From Chloroflexota bacterium (GTDB taxonomy: Bacteria > Chloroflexota > Dehalococcoidia > SHYD01): 55,463 nucleotides of DNA. The position numbers and the translations under genes are program-made. Below are positions 32,825 through 41,071 of this stretch, piece after piece. The notes under the pieces were generated by a model, which ran no database searches, had not been told where the DNA came from, and was given only the letters and a program-made list of their open reading frames with translations. The stretch is from assembly GCA_016190485.1 (NCBI GenBank), contig JACPQN010000093.1:1-55463 (forward strand), given 5' to 3'. How positions within the stretch are numbered: the first letter of the stretch is position 1; each line of letters opens with the position of its first letter.

Positions 32825-34537
32825 GTGGCGGACGTGACCATGGACAAGCTAGTCTCGCTGTGCAAACGGCGGGGCTTTATCTTTCAGAGCAGCGAGATCT
32901 ACGGTGGCCAGGGCGGCGCCTGGGACTACGGCCCTCTGGGGGTGGAGCTGAAGAACAACATCAAGCGGGCCTGGTGGCGGGCTAACGTGCTGGAGCGCCC
33001 GGATATGGTGGGCCTGGACGCCGCCATCCTGATGCACCCCCGGGTGTGGGAGGCCAGCGGCCACGTGGGCCACTTTGCCGACCCGATGGTGGACTGCCGG
33101 GCGTGCAAGCAACGGTTTAGAGCTGATGACCTAACCGTAGGACAACTGAGGGGAGCCAGCGGGCCAGTTGAAATTGATATTGAAAACGCTCTCGCTGTTA
33201 TCTCTGATGACGGCTTTGTTCTCGACAATGTCAAAATAACGGGTCACTGGCCTGGAGGAAATGTAGGAAACGAAGCGACGAGACATATTCAGTTTCTAGT
33301 AAACAATCCTAATTGGACTACATCCGTCTTGATCATCTCCACTGATGATGATCACAAGTACTACCAAATTTCCGGCCCTATCCCACATTATGTGGAGCGA
33401 TTAAATCTCATCGTTAGACCTTACCCAGATGTTCCCGCATATGCAGAAAGCATTTCCCTTGAACTAAATTCTAAGACAAATGCCATTGCACTGACTGGAC
33501 GGAACGTTTGTCCAAATTGTGGGTCTTATGATCTTACCGAACCCCGCATGTTCAACCTCATGTTCAAGACCTTCGTCGGCCCGGTGGAGGACACCGCCTC
33601 TCAGGTCTACCTGCGCCCGGAGACGGCCCAGGGCATCTTCGCCAACTTCGGCAACGTCCTCACGGCTACCCGCCGCAAGCTGCCCTTCGGCATCGCCCAG
33701 ATCGGCAAAGCCTTCCGCAACGAGATCACCCCCGGCAACTTCGTCTTCCGCAGCCGGGAGTTCGAGCAGATGGAGATCGAGTTCTTTGTCCGCCCCGGCG
33801 CCGACGAGGAGTGGCACCGGCGCTGGATCCAGGACCGCCTGGCCTGGTACACCGGACTGGGCATGGACCCAGCTCATCTTAGGCTGCGGGTGCACCAGGC
33901 TGCGGAGCTGGCCCACTACTCCAAGGGCACCACCGACGTGGATTACCTCTTTCCCATGGGCTGGTCGGAGCTGGAGGGCATCGCCAACCGCACCGACTAC
34001 GACCTGCGCCAGCACAGCGAGTTCAGCGGCGAGCGGCTCACCTACTTTGACGAGGAGGCCAACGAGCACATCGTGCCCTACGTCATCGAGCCCTCCGCCG
34101 GGGTGGACCGCTCGGCCCTGGCCTTCCTGCTGGACGCCTACCGGGAGGAGGAGGTTCCTTCGACCGGCCCTTCGACAAGCTCAGGACAAGGCCGGGGGGA
34201 GACCCGCGTCCTGCTGCGGCTTCACCAGGATCTGGCCCCGGTGAAGGTGGCGGTGCTGCCCCTGAGCCGCAACGAGAAGCTGCTGCCCACGGCCCAAGAG
34301 GTCGACGCCCTGCTCCGCAAGGGGCTTCGGGACACCATGGTGCAGTACGACGACGCCCAGAGCATCGGGCGACGCTACCGCCGGCAGGACGAGATCGGCA
34401 CGCCCTACTGCGTCACCGTGGACTTCGAGTCCCTGGAGGACCGGGCCGTGACCATCCGGGAGCGGGACGAGATGACCCAGGAGCGGGTGCCCATCGCGGA
34501 GCTGGCGGCGGCGTTGCGGGAGCGGCTGGAGAGCTAG
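32825..34537 (+). CDS. glyS: Glycine--tRNA ligase, single-chain type, with AT-rich mosaic tract
   Basis: Charges tRNA-Gly. The GTG start gives 570 residues, about 60-110 longer than usual. The class II core is normal: MDKLVSLCKRRGFIFQSSE, YGPLGVELKNNI, RPETAQGIF, FRNEITPGNFVFRSREFEQM, and the anticodon-binding domain with APVKVAVLPL. Zinc Cys pairs 91/94 and 229/232 flank a 134-residue linker. Residues ~96-239 are encoded by AT-rich DNA unlike the rest of the gene, including conserved family residues at both ends. A CCTTCGAC/CTCAGG repeat adds ~12 residues near 445-456. GGAGG lies 11 nt before the GTG. Confidence 0.93.
   Translation: MADVTMDKLVSLCKRRGFIFQSSEIYGGQGGAWDYGPLGVELKNNIKRAWWRANVLERPDMVGLDAAILMHPRVWEASGHVGHFADPMVDCRACKQRFRADDLTVGQLRGASGPVEIDIENALAVISDDGFVLDNVKITGHWPGGNVGNEATRHIQFLVNNPNWTTSVLIISTDDDHKYYQISGPIPHYVERLNLIVRPYPDVPAYAESISLELNSKTNAIALTGRNVCPNCGSYDLTEPRMFNLMFKTFVGPVEDTASQVYLRPETAQGIFANFGNVLTATRRKLPFGIAQIGKAFRNEITPGNFVFRSREFEQMEIEFFVRPGADEEWHRRWIQDRLAWYTGLGMDPAHLRLRVHQAAELAHYSKGTTDVDYLFPMGWSELEGIANRTDYDLRQHSEFSGERLTYFDEEANEHIVPYVIEPSAGVDRSALAFLLDAYREEEVPSTGPSTSSGQGRGETRVLLRLHQDLAPVKVAVLPLSRNEKLLPTAQEVDALLRKGLRDTMVQYDDAQSIGRRYRRQDEIGTPYCVTVDFESLEDRAVTIRERDEMTQERVPIAELAAALRERLES
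33111..33540 (+). other. AT-rich tract within glyS (recombinant segment)
   Basis: From about CAACGGTTTAGAGC to GATCTTACCGAA the codon choice switches to A/T-ending codons (GAA ATT GAT ATT; AAT CCT AAT), then returns abruptly to GC-ending codons. The reading frame is kept for 143 codons. The middle ~110 residues look beta-rich (VEIDIEN, VLDNVKITGHW, SVLIISTDDDHKYYQI, LNLIVRPYPDVP) and match no domain I recognise. Confidence 0.85.
34156..34193. repeat. CCTTCGAC/CTCAGG repeat inside glyS
   Basis: CCTTCGACCGG followed by CCCTTCGACAAGCTCAGGAC, read in frame as STGPSTSSGQGRG between the catalytic and anticodon-binding domains. The second in-gene copy in an essential gene, after priA. Confidence 0.85.
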
Positions 34538-34549
34538 AGGGAGGAAATC

Positions 34550-34789
34550 GTGGTCGCGAAACCTCAATACATTACCGATGCCAAGGGGCGTAAGAAAGCC
34601 GTTATCTTGCCCATCAGAGCGTACCTGCGGTTGCTGGAAGACATCCACGATCTCGCTGTGGTTGCGCGGCGCCGTGACGAAGCCACCATAAGCCTAGAGG
34701 AAGTAGAGCGGCGTTCAAGGCCGATGGCCTCCTACACGGTTTGTAGGGCACTTCTGGCCGTCGCCCTGCAGGAGAAGCTTAAAGCGTAG
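34550..34789 (+). pseudogene. Decayed RelBE/Phd-type toxin-antitoxin pair (antitoxin fused to toxin relic)
   Basis: Residues 1-55 are a typical small antitoxin (QYITDAKGRKKAVILPIRAY, then RRRDEATISLEEVERR). One base forward in frame, the DNA would continue KADGLLHGL-stop, the usual ending, so a single-base deletion has occurred at about 34713-34716. The current frame enters MASYTV at 34724, the expected start of a RelE/ParE-like toxin overlapping the antitoxin end, and finishes with LQEKLKA after only 21 codons. The toxin is thus deleted internally. GAGGAAAT precedes the GTG start. It is 12 bp after glyS. Confidence 0.6.
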
Positions 34790-34820
34790 CGAGGGGGATC
34801 TGCGCTAGGAGATGCTGCCT

Positions 34821-35624
34821 ATGCCCTATGTGTCGGTGAACGGCACGAGCCTTCATTACCTGGTGGACGACTACACCGACCCCTGGACGCAGCCCGAGAC
34901 GGTGCTGCTCCACCACGCCGCCGGCGGTAGCGCCCGCCACTGGTACGCCTGGGTGCCCCACCTGGCCCGGCGCTACCGGGTGATCCGGCTGGACTGCCGG
35001 GGCCACGGCGAGTCCGCGGTGCCGCCGGCGAACTACCGCTGGGACATCAAGGTGCTGGCGGGCGACGTCTATGCGCTGCTGCGGGCGCTGGAGGCGCCAC
35101 GGGCGCACATTGTGGGCGCCTCTGCGGGCGGCATCATCGGGCTCCAGTTCGCCCACGACTACCCGGAGCAGACGGCCAGCCTCAGCCTCGTTGCGGCCAC
35201 GCCCCGTCTCAGCCAGACCCGGGTCGACTTCGGCGTGTGGGTGGATGCCATCCGGACACGGGGCGTGCGGGCCTGGGCGCTGACGGACATTGAGAAGCGC
35301 TTCAACGTGGATCGCGTGCCTGGTGGCCTCATCGACTGGTTCGCCGACGAGGTGGCCAAGACGCCCCAGTCGGTGGTCTCGACCTTCGTGCCCTACATGG
35401 CCTCCATCGATCTGCGGGGGCTCCTCCCCCACATCGTGGCGCCCACACTGGTCCTGGCCGCCGGCGCCGACGACATCACCCCCATGGAGGTGCAGGAGGA
35501 GATGCGGGACAGGATGCCCAACGCTCGCCTGGTGGTGCTGGAGGGCATGGCCCACAACGTGGCTGTGCAGGAGCCGGACCGCTGCGCCGCCGAGCTGCTG
35601 CGGTTTTTGGAGGGGCTGCGGTAA
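34821..35624 (+). CDS. Alpha/beta hydrolase
   Basis: A 267-residue soluble hydrolase. It has the oxyanion-hole region LLHHAAGGSARHW, the RLDCRGHGES motif, the nucleophile GASAGG (Ser ~100), the acid in GADDITP, and the His in GMAHNV. It resembles the enol-lactonase/haloperoxidase-like group. I prefer the ATG at 34821 over 34812 because AGGAG is 10 nt before it but only 1 nt before the other. Substrate unknown. Confidence 0.87.
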   Translation: MPYVSVNGTSLHYLVDDYTDPWTQPETVLLHHAAGGSARHWYAWVPHLARRYRVIRLDCRGHGESAVPPANYRWDIKVLAGDVYALLRALEAPRAHIVGASAGGIIGLQFAHDYPEQTASLSLVAATPRLSQTRVDFGVWVDAIRTRGVRAWALTDIEKRFNVDRVPGGLIDWFADEVAKTPQSVVSTFVPYMASIDLRGLLPHIVAPTLVLAAGADDITPMEVQEEMRDRMPNARLVVLEGMAHNVAVQEPDRCAAELLRFLEGLR

Positions 35625-35669
35625 CGCTACCGCTTGCGGGACGCTGTTCAGGGGCCCTCCTGTCCGAGC

Positions 35670-35767
35670 GTGTTTAATAACTCCGCACTGCAAGGCTGAA
35701 GCCTGCAGCATAGCCGCTCAGAATGCCTCAGGCTTGAGCCTGAGGTGACAGGTTGATAAACACTCTC
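35670..35767. mobile_element. 98-bp hairpin element, copy 2 (inverted)
   Basis: Reverse complement of the element at 17114-17210, nearly identical along its whole length. Here it starts GTGTTTAATAACTCCGCAC and ends GGTTGATAAACACTCTC. It lies immediately upstream of the promoter at 35779. Confidence 0.75.
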
Positions 35768-35778
35768 CCGTTCAGACC

Positions 35779-35807
35779 TTGACATCCGGTGGCAGGCGTC
35801 GTACACT
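35779..35807 (+). promoter_or_regulatory. Sigma-70-type promoter for the winged-helix/MazF pair
   Basis: TTGACA and TACACT with a 17-bp spacer, among the best promoter matches in the window. Transcription would start near 35814, just after an ATG at 35811, which argues for the downstream ATG at 35844 as the start. Confidence 0.7.
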
Positions 35808-35843
35808 GCAATGGAGTTGGTTAGGTATTGGATTGACAGACCA

Positions 35844-36278
35844 ATGGAATCCAACGTGCAAGACAAGCAGGAAGAGATTCAGCGCTCCTTCCAGATGATC
35901 CGGGTGGGGCTGGAGCGCCTGGAGCGCCTGCTAGGCCAGGGAGAGGCGGCAGTGCCCGATCCTTACGCCCGGCGGCAGCAGCTCCTGGAGTATGTCTATG
36001 CCCAGGAAGGTGTGGGACGGCCAGAGCTGATGCGGGCCCTGAGGGAAGCGGGCGCCGCCTACCAGTGGATCGGCCAACAAGTGAAGAAAGGATACCTGGC
36101 GGTGGTGCCGCTGCCCAGTGGCAAAGTGCGGTACGCCGTCACACCCAAGGCCGTGAGAGAGCTCGAGCTGAACCAACGCGCCATAGCAGAAGAGGCGGTG
36201 GCCTACGCTGCCGCGTCCGAGGAGGCCTTCGCAGAGGACTGGGATAGCCCCGAGGATGCGGCCTATGACCGCCTCTAG
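35844..36278 (+). CDS. Winged-helix-like protein, putative antitoxin of a MazF pair
   Basis: A 144-residue protein with no family I can name. An N-terminal coiled segment (QDKQEEIQRSFQMIRVGLER) is followed by a winged-helix-like region: LLEYVYAQEGVGRPELMRAL as helices 1-2, YQWIGQQVKKGYLAVV as helix 3 and wing, and KVRYAVTPKAVREL. The acidic C-terminus ends AEDWDSPEDAAYDRL. Its end overlaps the start of the MazF-like gene by 14 bp, the usual layout of an antitoxin before its toxin. It has its own strong promoter. Role as antitoxin is inferred. Confidence 0.6.
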   Translation: MESNVQDKQEEIQRSFQMIRVGLERLERLLGQGEAAVPDPYARRQQLLEYVYAQEGVGRPELMRALREAGAAYQWIGQQVKKGYLAVVPLPSGKVRYAVTPKAVRELELNQRAIAEEAVAYAAASEEAFAEDWDSPEDAAYDRL

Positions 36279-36660
36279 GTCGCCCGGCGTCCCCCGCTGG
36301 GAGGGGGCCGGCCCTCGCTATCGCCGTGGTGACGTGGTGCTGGTCCCCTTTCCTTTTGCCGACCGGCTGGCCGAAAAACAGCGACCGGCGGTGGTGGTGA
36401 GCACCCCGGCCTACCAGGCCGCGGGTGGCGACCTCATCATCGTCCAGCTCACCAGCCGCACCGACGCGCCGCCGCGCCCGGGCGACCACCGCCTGGCCTC
36501 CTGGCAGGAGGCGGGACTGCCTCTGCCCACCCTGGCCCGTGCCCGGCTGGCCACGCTCCACCGCGGCCGCATCCGCCGGCGTCTGGGTACACTGGCCTCC
36601 GCCGACCTGGCCGCGGTGGAGCGTGGTCTCCGGGTCGTCCTGGGGCTTGACAGCGCGTAG
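36265..36660 (+). CDS. MazF/PemK-like toxin (endoribonuclease family)
   Basis: A 131-residue protein with the PemK-like fold pattern: YRRGDVVLVPFPFADR, then KQRPAVVVSTPAYQ and LIIVQLTSR. These match the beta-barrel of MazF RNases, including the basic residue in the loop and the LTS strand. The C-terminal helix (SADLAAVERGLRVVLGL) is also typical. Start at 36265 is chosen over 36256 because GAGG sits 9 nt upstream. It overlaps the winged-helix gene, so the two are translationally coupled. Confidence 0.8.
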   Translation: MTASRSPGVPRWEGAGPRYRRGDVVLVPFPFADRLAEKQRPAVVVSTPAYQAAGGDLIIVQLTSRTDAPPRPGDHRLASWQEAGLPLPTLARARLATLHRGRIRRRLGTLASADLAAVERGLRVVLGLDSA

Positions 36661-36701
36661 ACCACGGCCATCCCTACACAAGATCCGTAGGAGCGAGAGC
36701 T

Positions 36702-37790
36702 ATGGCATCAAACAAGATCCGGGTGGGCGTTGTCGGCACCGGGTTCGGTACTATCGTGCACATCCCGGCCTTCCAGAGCTGCCCGGATAGCGAAGTCGTG
36801 GCGGTGTGCAGCGCCCACCAGGAGCGGGCGGAGGCCGCGGCCCAGAAGTTCGGCGTCCCCAGGGCCTTCACGGACTACCGGGAGATGGTGCGTCAGCCCG
36901 AGATCGATCTGGTCAGCGTCTCCGCGCCCCCCTTTGAGCACTACCCCATGGTTATGGCGGCCCTGGAGGCCGGCAAGCACGTGTTGTGCGAGAAACCCAT
37001 GGCCCTGAACCTGGACGAATGCCGGGCGATGCTGAGCAAGGCAGAGGCGACGGGCCGCGTGCACATGATCGCCCACGAGTTCCGCTGGGCGCCGCCGCGG
37101 GCCTACATCGCTCGGCTACTGGCTGAGGGGTACATCGGCCAGCCTCGCCACGTCAACGCCACCCTCTTCCTGGGAGCAAGGGGGGGTTCCCTGGCCAATC
37201 CCGCCTACACCTGGGCGGCTCAGCGGGCTAAGGGCGGGGGCATGCTCATGGCCCTGGGTTCTCACTTTATCGACGCGCTGCGCGACTGGTTCGGCGACTT
37301 CGCCGGCGTCTACGGGCAGGTCGCGACCCACGTGCCGGGGCGCCGGCACCCCGATTCAGGAGCAACGGTAATGGCCGATGCCGACGACGCCTTTTCCATG
37401 CTCCTGCGCTTCAAGAATGGCGCGTGGGGCACCATCAGCGCGAGCATGGCGGCGCCCTTCGGGTCGGGCGGGCGCATCGAGATCTACGGCTCAGAAGGGA
37501 CGCTGGTATCGCCCCAGGCCAGCTTCAATCCGACTCCGGACGGCAAGGTCTTCGGCGCGCGGCTGGGGGACAAGGAGCTTCAGGAGCTGCCCGTACCGCC
37601 GGAGTACGTCCCCTTCGAGGACCCCCGAGACCATCGGCTGCTGCCCTTCCGCCTGATGGTGGACCGGCTGGTGGCCGCCATCCGGCAGGGAAAGCCGGCA
37701 AGCCCTACTTTCTACGACGGCCTCAAGGTGCAGGAGGTCATCAACGGCATCTACCAGTCGCAGGAGACAGGCCGATGGGTAGAGCTGTAG
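36702..37790 (+). CDS. Gfo/Idh/MocA family oxidoreductase
   Basis: NAD(P)-dependent dehydrogenase or isomerase of 362 residues, usually acting on sugars or cyclitols. It has the Rossmann motif VGTGFGTIVHIPAF at the N-terminus, the CEKPMALN motif (EKP, Lys ~105) that holds the nicotinamide, and the C-terminal substrate domain with GGGMLMALGSHFIDALRDWFG (key GSHFIDALRD). Substrate cannot be told. A strong terminator follows. Confidence 0.9.
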   Translation: MASNKIRVGVVGTGFGTIVHIPAFQSCPDSEVVAVCSAHQERAEAAAQKFGVPRAFTDYREMVRQPEIDLVSVSAPPFEHYPMVMAALEAGKHVLCEKPMALNLDECRAMLSKAEATGRVHMIAHEFRWAPPRAYIARLLAEGYIGQPRHVNATLFLGARGGSLANPAYTWAAQRAKGGGMLMALGSHFIDALRDWFGDFAGVYGQVATHVPGRRHPDSGATVMADADDAFSMLLRFKNGAWGTISASMAAPFGSGGRIEIYGSEGTLVSPQASFNPTPDGKVFGARLGDKELQELPVPPEYVPFEDPRDHRLLPFRLMVDRLVAAIRQGKPASPTFYDGLKVQEVINGIYQSQETGRWVEL

Positions 37791-37803
37791 CTTGAGTCAG
37801 GGG

Positions 37804-37842
37804 ATCAGAGCGGGGGTGGCCAATGGCCACCCCCGCTCTGAT
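37804..37842. terminator. Bidirectional intrinsic terminator
   Basis: Perfect inverted repeat with 19-bp arms (ATCAGAGCGGGGGTGGCCA and its complement) separated by one base, lying between two convergent genes. No U-tract is obvious, but stem strength and place fit a shared terminator. Confidence 0.75.
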
Positions 37843-37909
37843 GAGGTTGGAAAGTCCAAGGGGCGTCCAGCTCAGAGGTGTGCGCTCAGTGAAGGCGCAT
37901 GCTCGACGC

Positions 37910-39610
37910 TTAGTCTTCAGCTCGGAGCTGGATGGCCAGACGGACGACGTCCTCGTGGAGCTTTCGCTCGTGGCCATGGCCCCGGCCACGATGCCCGTCA
38001 TCGTCATCATCGTCATCCTCGTCGTCGTGTCGCACCTTGGGTCGCTCCTGGGCCACAGGAGCGAGGGCTAGCTGCGCGGTCGTCGTCTGTCCTGCTGTGA
38101 CCCGCACGTCTGAGAGCTTGCCGGACTTGTATCCCCGGGCCATGGCATGTACCTGGTAGGTACCTACCCGCACCTGTTCCAGCATGTACTCGCCCCTGTC
38201 ATCAGTGCGGGCTAACCGCCGGTCGTGGCCATCTCTGTCTTGGCCACGGCTGGGGGTAAAGAAGACCACGGCGCCTTCGATGGATTCACCCGTCCTTGCG
38301 TCTGTGATGGTTCCGGCGATGGCCCCCCGGCCGTCGTCTCTGTCCCTTCGCTCCTCCCTGGGCCGCAGGGCGACGTTCAGGTCTGTGTTATCGCCGGCCA
38401 GGATCGCGATGCCCGCTACCTTGGCGTTGTGAAAGGCCTCGGCAGTGACCTTCAGGCTATAGATCCCGGGCTCTACGTGGGAAAAGCTGAAGACGCCCTG
38501 CGCGTTGGTGATGGTCGCAAGAGTAGCCTCGTCATCGTCATGCGACAGCATGGGAATGGCGACCTCTTCTTTGAGCAGGACCTTCGCGCCCGCGATGGCC
38601 TTGCCATCGGCAGTGCTGACCACCGCGCCAGTCAGCGACCCGCCCTGAGGGGTGGGAGATGGAGTCGGGGTAGGGCTGGGCGTCGGGTTTGGGGTAGGGG
38701 TGGGCGCACTGACCAGCAGCACCACGTTGAGAACCGTGTCCGCCCCAGCCGTCACCTGCACATCGTTCACGGTGGCATCCTGGAATCCACTGGCCGTCAC
38801 CAGCAGCTTGTAGCTGCCTGGGGCCAGGTCTGCCAGGCGATAGTCTCCCTGGGCATCGCTGGTGGCGCTGGCAATAGTGCTGGCGCCCTGCCTGGCCACG
38901 ATCTGCGCTCCCGCGACGGCGGAGCCGCTAGCCACGCTGGTGATCCTGCCCTTGATCGCACCCGTCGCGGGAGCGGGCAGCGGGTTCAGGACAAAGTCCA
39001 GCGTCGTGCTGGCGCCCGCGGCGATGGCGATGCTCACGGCGGTGCTCTGCTCAAAGCCCGGGACAAAGGCTGTGACCTGGTACGCGCCGGCCATCACTCG
39101 GGCAAGGGCGTACTGGCCGCTAGCGTCCGTGGTGGCGCCCTGGGCTATCAGCGCGTTCTGCAGCAAGAGCACCGTGGCCCCGCTTAGCGCCTGTCCGTTG
39201 CTGAAGGCGCGCACCTGGCCCGATAGCGTGCCCGGATTCTGGACGGCAGGGGCTGCAAGAAGGGAGAAGTCGGCGACAGTAGTGGCGCCTGCGCCGACGG
39301 CGACGTTTGCCCTGGAGAGGGCGACGAAGCCGCTAGCCTGGGCCGTTACTTCATAGGCGCCTGCAGGCAGGCCTGACAGGGTGTAGGCGCCGGTTACATC
39401 GCTGGTGGTGGCCGCCCCTATGTCCAGCCCCGACCGGGCTACGACCACTGCGCTGGCGATGCCGCTACCGTCGGCGGCCTTCACGTGTCCCGCGACAGTC
39501 CCGGCGGTGTTGCCCGACGCTACGCTCACGCTTGCCAGCGTCAGAGTCAGCGTGAACACCAGGCCAAGGAAACGTAAGAACCCCCTGCGGGGTAGTGGGA
39601 ACGGACTCAT
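37910..39610 (-). CDS. Exported protein with repeated carboxypeptidase-regulatory-like (Cna-B-type) domains
   Basis: A 566-residue extracellular protein. It has a signal peptide (RRGFLRFLGLVFTLTLTLAS), then about five beta-sandwich repeats, each with the pattern G(x)V..A(x)G....A.V...........T(D/N)..G.Y....L..G.Y.V...A.GF. A Pro-Thr linker (PTPTPNPTPSPTP) lies after the third repeat. The C-terminus has an Asp-run and His-rich stretch (DDEDDDDDDDGHRGRGHGHE), possibly metal-binding. GGAGG precedes the start. It lies downstream of an ECF sigma/anti-sigma pair and may be its target. Confidence 0.8.
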   Translation of the reverse strand: MSPFPLPRRGFLRFLGLVFTLTLTLASVSVASGNTAGTVAGHVKAADGSGIASAVVVARSGLDIGAATTSDVTGAYTLSGLPAGAYEVTAQASGFVALSRANVAVGAGATTVADFSLLAAPAVQNPGTLSGQVRAFSNGQALSGATVLLLQNALIAQGATTDASGQYALARVMAGAYQVTAFVPGFEQSTAVSIAIAAGASTTLDFVLNPLPAPATGAIKGRITSVASGSAVAGAQIVARQGASTIASATSDAQGDYRLADLAPGSYKLLVTASGFQDATVNDVQVTAGADTVLNVVLLVSAPTPTPNPTPSPTPTPSPTPQGGSLTGAVVSTADGKAIAGAKVLLKEEVAIPMLSHDDDEATLATITNAQGVFSFSHVEPGIYSLKVTAEAFHNAKVAGIAILAGDNTDLNVALRPREERRDRDDGRGAIAGTITDARTGESIEGAVVFFTPSRGQDRDGHDRRLARTDDRGEYMLEQVRVGTYQVHAMARGYKSGKLSDVRVTAGQTTTAQLALAPVAQERPKVRHDDEDDDDDDDGHRGRGHGHERKLHEDVVRLAIQLRAED

Positions 39611-39818
39611 GGTATCCTCCTACATTGGTTAGCCACTCATGGGACGACGTGTTGGGCCGCGGCCTCCCACTCAGGGCTCACGGGCGCGAGTGCTGGCCCT
39701 TTGCGTCGAACTAGGGGATAATGGACGCGAAAGGGGGGTGTGCAGAACCACTGCCTCTTCCTTTCTACGGGCCGACAGGTTGCCAGCCGGGGCGGCCCGT
39801 ACTCTTTGTGGAACCCGG

Positions 39819-41066
39819 TCAGTCGCTGCTGCGGCGCTCTCTCTCAGGCCCTCTCCGCTTTTCCTCGTCGTCTGATCGCCGGCCGCGTTGCTCGTCTCTT
39901 CTGTTCTCCTCCCCGGCAGGGGCACTACGCTCTCGCCGGCCGATCTGCGGAGTGGTCGTCGGGCCGGGCGTCGGCGAGGGTGACCTACGGCCCTGGGTTA
40001 TGCCGGCGCTGTCCCGCTGTCCCTCTCGTCCGTTGTCATCGCCGCTTCTTGGCACACCCTCTTCCCGGCTGCGCCGGTTCTCGTTTGCCTCGTTCCCATC
40101 CGTGCCGCGGCGGTCCTGGGAGCGATCGTCACGGTCCGCCACCCGTCCCCGCTGCCCGCCCGCGTCGTCATCGCTGGGGCCACGGCGCTCCTGCTGTCGC
40201 GCTTCGCCCCTTCCCTCGGCGCCGCCGGGCCGCCGCTCCCTCTGCCTGGGAGGCTCCGTCGCGGTGGCCGCAGGCTGTGCTCTCGGCGTTCCCCTGCCTT
40301 GATCCCTGCCGCGCGGGCGGTCTTCTTTGGCCTTCTCCAGCGCTTCACGGGCCTGTTGGTGCCCGCGGCGCGACACATCAATCGCGTGCTCGAGGGCCGG
40401 CTTTGCCGCTTCGGGAGCTTTTGCGGCAACGGAGCCGAGCACCGCCTGTTGCTGCTCCGTGAGTTCCAGGAGCTTCTCAGCCAGGGGGCGCGTGAGGCTT
40501 TCTTTGTCCACGGAAGCTGCGGCTGCGGCCGTCTGCTCCGCTAGCGTCTCTACCACCTGGGAAGGCACCTGCCGCCCCTGGACGCTCAGGGTGGCGATCT
40601 CCGCCGTGCGCTGAGCTGCCTGCTCCAGCCGTGCTCGCGCCTTGCTCTCCTCATCAAAAGCGAGGGCAAGCTGCACCTGCTCCCAGCCCGTCTTCACCGG
40701 ATAGAGAGGGTCACCAGGCAGCGCGCCGGCGGCGGCCACCACAGCGGAGGTAGAGCTAGCTAGGAGGAGAAGCAGTGCGGTGGTTGCAACCGCGGCCGGG
40801 CGCTGCAAGGCCAGCAGCGGCAGGAGCCAGGGCCACCGGCCTGTCGGCCGCTCTGTGGCGTGGGCGAGGATCCGGTGGAGAGCGGCCACCCTGGCTTCGC
40901 TTTGGGGCGCCTGAGCAAGAACCGTGCTCAGCTCCCCGGCGATGCGTAGCAACGGTTCCAGCTCATACGCCTGCGTGGGGTGGTCGGCCAGGAAGGTCTC
41001 TTGCGACGACCCTTTGCCCTGGGCTTCCAGCGCGTCATTGAGGAGGTCTGCCAGCGAGAGGCTCAT
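39819..41066 (-). CDS. DUF5667 protein, putative membrane anti-sigma factor
   Basis: A 415-residue protein. The cytoplasmic N-terminus (~95 residues, LADLLNDALEAQGKG) could bind the sigma factor. One membrane helix (VATTALLLLLASSTSAVVAA) follows, then the DUF5667 motif ALPGDPLYPVKTGWEQVQLA and an extracellular helical region. The last ~190 residues are a low-complexity Arg/Glu/Asp-rich tail of unusual length. I prefer ATG 41066 (AGGAG 10 nt upstream) over TTG 41075. It directly follows the sigma gene, so they act as a pair. Confidence 0.75.
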   Translation of the reverse strand: MSLSLADLLNDALEAQGKGSSQETFLADHPTQAYELEPLLRIAGELSTVLAQAPQSEARVAALHRILAHATERPTGRWPWLLPLLALQRPAAVATTALLLLLASSTSAVVAAAGALPGDPLYPVKTGWEQVQLALAFDEESKARARLEQAAQRTAEIATLSVQGRQVPSQVVETLAEQTAAAAASVDKESLTRPLAEKLLELTEQQQAVLGSVAAKAPEAAKPALEHAIDVSRRGHQQAREALEKAKEDRPRGRDQGRGTPRAQPAATATEPPRQRERRPGGAEGRGEARQQERRGPSDDDAGGQRGRVADRDDRSQDRRGTDGNEANENRRSREEGVPRSGDDNGREGQRDSAGITQGRRSPSPTPGPTTTPQIGRRERSAPAGEENRRDEQRGRRSDDEEKRRGPERERRSSD

Positions 41067-41071
41067 TGCAG

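Noticed and set aside
33111-33540. Intein in glyS
   Set aside because: The tract lacks the N-terminal Cys/Ser block A and the His-Asn plus nucleophile end, and conserved GlyRS residues lie inside the AT-rich DNA.
34812-34820. Upstream ATG of the second alpha/beta hydrolase
   Set aside because: The ribosome-binding site would be only 1 nt away; the ATG at 34821 has normal spacing.
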